16,886 nucleotides of DNA from Loktanella sp. Lineage in GTDB: Bacteria; Pseudomonadota; Alphaproteobacteria; Rhodobacterales; Rhodobacteraceae. The notes below the pieces were generated by a model. That model worked only from the letters and a program-made list of their open reading frames with translations, ran no database searches and was not told where the DNA came from. The DNA lies in assembly GCA_003551805.1 (NCBI GenBank), contig PUNR01000337.1, forward strand, positions 1-16,886. Reading direction: 5' to 3'. The translations under genes and the position numbers were made by a program. Shown one piece after another: positions 14,722 through 16,886 of this stretch. The first letter of the stretch is position 1. Each line of letters begins with the position of its first letter.

Positions 14722-15539
14722 TTTTTGACGACACACAATGCACCCTTGGCGAAGGCCCGCTGTGGCACCCTTTGCGCGGTGAACTTTTCTGGTTCGACAT
14801 CCTTGGCAAGCGGTTGCACAGCAAGGCACGGCAGTGGCAGTTTGACGAATATGTTTCCGCCGCAGGCTGGGTTGATGCAGACACGCTGCTGATCGCAAGC
14901 CAAACTGCGCTGATCCGGTTCGATCTGCGCGATGGCAGCCAGACTAGATTGTGTGATCTGGAGGCTGACAATCCCGTCACACGTTCCAATGATGGGCGCG
15001 CTGATCCGCAGGGCGGATTCTGGATCGGCACGATGGGGATTGATGCGCAGGACGGTGCGGGCGCGATCTATCGCTATTATAAGGGTGAGTTGCGCCAGCT
15101 TTTCGCGCCTATCTCGATTTCCAACGCGATCTGTTTTGCACCTGATGGCCAGACTGCCTATTTCGCTGATACCCCAAAGCAAAAGATCATGCGCGTGGGT
15201 CTGGATGCTGACGGCTGGCCGCAGGGAGAACCGGTGGTCCATATCGACCTGAGCGACACCGATTTGCGTCCCGATGGTGCCGTTGTCGATGCGCAGGGCA
15301 ATCTGTGGAATGCGCAATGGGGTGCTTCGCGCGTTGCGGGCTATCGGCCTGATGGCACGTTTATCGAAAGCTTTGATTTCGAGGCCAAACAAACATCATG
15401 CCCTGCGTTCGGCGGTGATGATCTAGGCACGCTGTTTTGCACCTCTGCCGCCACAGGCCTTGATGGGCCGGATGAAGGCAAAACCTATTCCACAACAACT
15501 TCTTACAAAGGGCAGGCAGAGCATCAGGTGATCCTGTAA
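14718..15539 (+). CDS. SMP-30/gluconolactonase-family lactonase, probable galactonolactonase
   Basis: A six-bladed beta-propeller enzyme of 273 residues without signal peptide. Likely metal ligands are E12 in LGEGPLW, N136 in ISNAICFAPDG and D187 in RPDGAVVDAQGNLW, with N91 in SNDGRADPQGGFW near the active site. Spacing agrees with SMP-30 lactonases. In this operon it should hydrolyse the galactonolactone made by the dehydrogenase to galactonate. Homologues act on L-arabino-, glucono- or xylonolactone, so the substrate is assigned by context. The gene overlaps dgoA by 4 bp (ATGA) and is separated by 40 bp from the beta-galactosidase gene. Confidence 0.9.
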   Translation: MIFDDTQCTLGEGPLWHPLRGELFWFDILGKRLHSKARQWQFDEYVSAAGWVDADTLLIASQTALIRFDLRDGSQTRLCDLEADNPVTRSNDGRADPQGGFWIGTMGIDAQDGAGAIYRYYKGELRQLFAPISISNAICFAPDGQTAYFADTPKQKIMRVGLDADGWPQGEPVVHIDLSDTDLRPDGAVVDAQGNLWNAQWGASRVAGYRPDGTFIESFDFEAKQTSCPAFGGDDLGTLFCTSAATGLDGPDEGKTYSTTTSYKGQAEHQVIL

Positions 15540-15579
15540 TCCTGCTTTCGCTTTGTTCCAAATACTCAAAGGCTGACCT

Positions 15580-16886
15580 ATGAAACGCACCCTTGGCGTC
15601 TGTTATTACCCCGAACACTGGCCCGAGGATCAATGGGCGACGGACGCCGCGCGCATGGTCGATGCGGGCCTGTCGTGGGTGCGGATCGGCGAATTTGCGT
15701 GGCAACGGATGGAGGCAGTGCCGGGCACGCTGACATGGGACTGGCTGGACCGCGCGATTGATGTGCTGGGGTCTGCGGGGTTGAAGGTGATCCTTGGCAC
15801 GCCGACCGCGACGCCGCCGCGCTGGATGCTGGACAAACACCCCGACATGCTGGCGGTGGATGCCGACGGCAGACCGCGCAAATTCGGGTCGCGCCGTCAC
15901 TACGATTTCAGTCATGCAGGCTATCGCGAGGAATGCCGCCGGATCGCGCGATTGATGGGCGAACGCTATGGCAAGCACAGCCATGTCGCGGCGTGGCAGA
16001 TTGATAATGAATATGATTGCCACGACACAACCCTGTCCTATTCCGATGCTGCAAGGCGCGGATTTCAGGACTGGCTGGCGCAGAAATACCAATCCACTGA
16101 TGCGCTGAACCGCGCTTGGGGTAATGTGTTCTGGTCGATGGATTACGACAGCTTTGACCAGATTGATCTGCCCAATCTGACGGTGACAGAACCCAACCCC
16201 GCACATGTGCTGGCGTTCCGGCGCTATAGCTCGGATCAGGTGGTGGCGTTTAACAAGGTGCAGGCGGATGAGTTGCGCCGCCACACATCTGCCCCGCTGA
16301 TCCACAATTACATGGGCCGGATCACGACTTTCGATCATTGGAAGGTCGGCGCCGATCTGGATATCGCGTCTTGGGATAGTTACCCTATCGGCTTTCTGTC
16401 TGACAGGCTTGAAGGCAGTGCCAAGGAAAAAGCGAAATTCCTGCGCCAAGGCCACCCTGATATGCAGGCATTCCACCACGATCTGTATCGTGCAGTGGGC
16501 AAGGGGCGGCTGTGGGTGATGGAACAGCAACCGGGTCCGGTGAACTGGGCCCCTTATAACCCTGCCCCGCTGCCCGGCATGGCCCGCCTTTGGGCATGGG
16601 AGGCCTTTGCCCATGGTGCCGAAACCGTCTGCTATTTCCGCTGGCGGCAGGCCCCTTTTGCGCAAGAACAGAACCATGCGGGTTTGCTGCGCCCTGACAG
16701 CGCGCCTGCCCCCGCACTTGGCGAATGTCGTCAGGTAGCGGATGAAATTGCCAATCTGCCAGATGTCGGAACAGCGCAGGCGCAGGCAGCACTAGTGTTC
16801 GATTATGAAAGCGCGTGGGGCTGGGACACCCAACCCCAAGGTGCCGATTTCGAGGCGTTCCGTCTGGCCTTTGCCGCTTACCGTGC
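15580..16886 (+). CDS. Beta-galactosidase, glycoside hydrolase family 42 (3' end outside window)
   Basis: The frame starts at ATG 15580 after AAAGG (15568-15572) and stays open to the window edge, giving 435 residues of an enzyme usually about 650-690 long. No signal peptide is present, so it is cytoplasmic. The N-terminus MKRTLGVCYYPEHWPEDQW is typical of GH42. The acid/base is E144 in WQIDNEYDCH and the nucleophile is E315 in WVMEQQPGPVNW. The TIM barrel is complete and the trimerisation domain has begun at the cut. No frameshift is seen. It would release terminal beta-linked galactose from imported sugars; GH42 enzymes often prefer beta-1,3, beta-1,6 or short galacto-oligosaccharides over lactose. 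As the last visible gene it may or may not end the operon. Confidence 0.95.
   Translation, partial: MKRTLGVCYYPEHWPEDQWATDAARMVDAGLSWVRIGEFAWQRMEAVPGTLTWDWLDRAIDVLGSAGLKVILGTPTATPPRWMLDKHPDMLAVDADGRPRKFGSRRHYDFSHAGYREECRRIARLMGERYGKHSHVAAWQIDNEYDCHDTTLSYSDAARRGFQDWLAQKYQSTDALNRAWGNVFWSMDYDSFDQIDLPNLTVTEPNPAHVLAFRRYSSDQVVAFNKVQADELRRHTSAPLIHNYMGRITTFDHWKVGADLDIASWDSYPIGFLSDRLEGSAKEKAKFLRQGHPDMQAFHHDLYRAVGKGRLWVMEQQPGPVNWAPYNPAPLPGMARLWAWEAFAHGAETVCYFRWRQAPFAQEQNHAGLLRPDSAPAPALGECRQVADEIANLPDVGTAQAQAALVFDYESAWGWDTQPQGADFEAFRLAFAAYR

Noticed and set aside
15361..16677. 438-residue open frame on the - strand
   Set aside because: It is antisense to the lactonase end and the GH42 gene, whose catalytic residues are intact; no recognisable domain.

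Overview
The window looks like a chromosomal stretch from an alphaproteobacterium, most probably a marine Rhodobacterales (Roseobacter-type) organism. This is inferred from the moderately high GC, the TAXI-type TRAP operon, the proline-poor GC-rich codon style, and an intergenic GGGGGC-GCT-GCCCCC hairpin of a kind I remember as common in that order. No rRNA, tRNA, CRISPR array, phage gene or insertion sequence is visible. Coding density is high, and no gene-free stretch exceeds about 120 bp.

Left part (1-3908, + strand): the 3' end of a DmsC-like DMSO reductase membrane anchor is followed by a three-gene TRAP transporter operon. It encodes a TAXI-family periplasmic receptor (383-1366), a DUF1850 protein overlapping it by 4 bp (1363-1839), and a fused 4TM/12TM TRAP permease (1851-3908). 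The substrate is unknown.

Middle (3987-7091, - strand): this unit reads an IclR-family regulator, then a MalK/UgpC-type sugar ABC ATPase 3 bp later, then a threonine ammonia-lyase with a C-terminal ACT domain and a TTG start. It converges on the TRAP operon at a GC-rich hairpin (3923-3937). The 119-bp gap between the regulator and the divergent sugar operon holds a TTGACA -35 box and two strong inverted repeats that are good operator candidates.

Right part (7211-16886, + strand): a long galactoside operon. It encodes a CUT1 ABC sugar-binding protein and two permeases, a cytoplasmic GH36 alpha-galactosidase, an SDR sugar dehydrogenase, 2-keto-3-deoxygalactonokinase (DgoK), KDPGal aldolase (DgoA), an SMP-30-type lactonase, and a GH42 beta-galactosidase cut off by the window end. 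Starts and stops overlap or nearly touch through most of the run. A pair of hairpins, one of them REP-like, separates the binding-protein gene from the permeases.

Together the right part describes import of a galactose-containing glycoside, its hydrolysis in the cytoplasm by alpha- and beta-galactosidase, and oxidation of galactose by the De Ley-Doudoroff route: galactose, galactonolactone, galactonate, KDGal, KDPGal, then pyruvate plus glyceraldehyde 3-phosphate. Only galactonate dehydratase is not seen; it may lie beyond the right edge. The most unusual points are the SDR whose catalytic Tyr-x-x-x-Lys motif reads Tyr-x-x-x-Asn, the paired palindromes in the regulatory gap, and the co-occurrence of alpha- and beta-galactosidase behind one importer, which would suit digalactosyl-glycerol from galactolipids.
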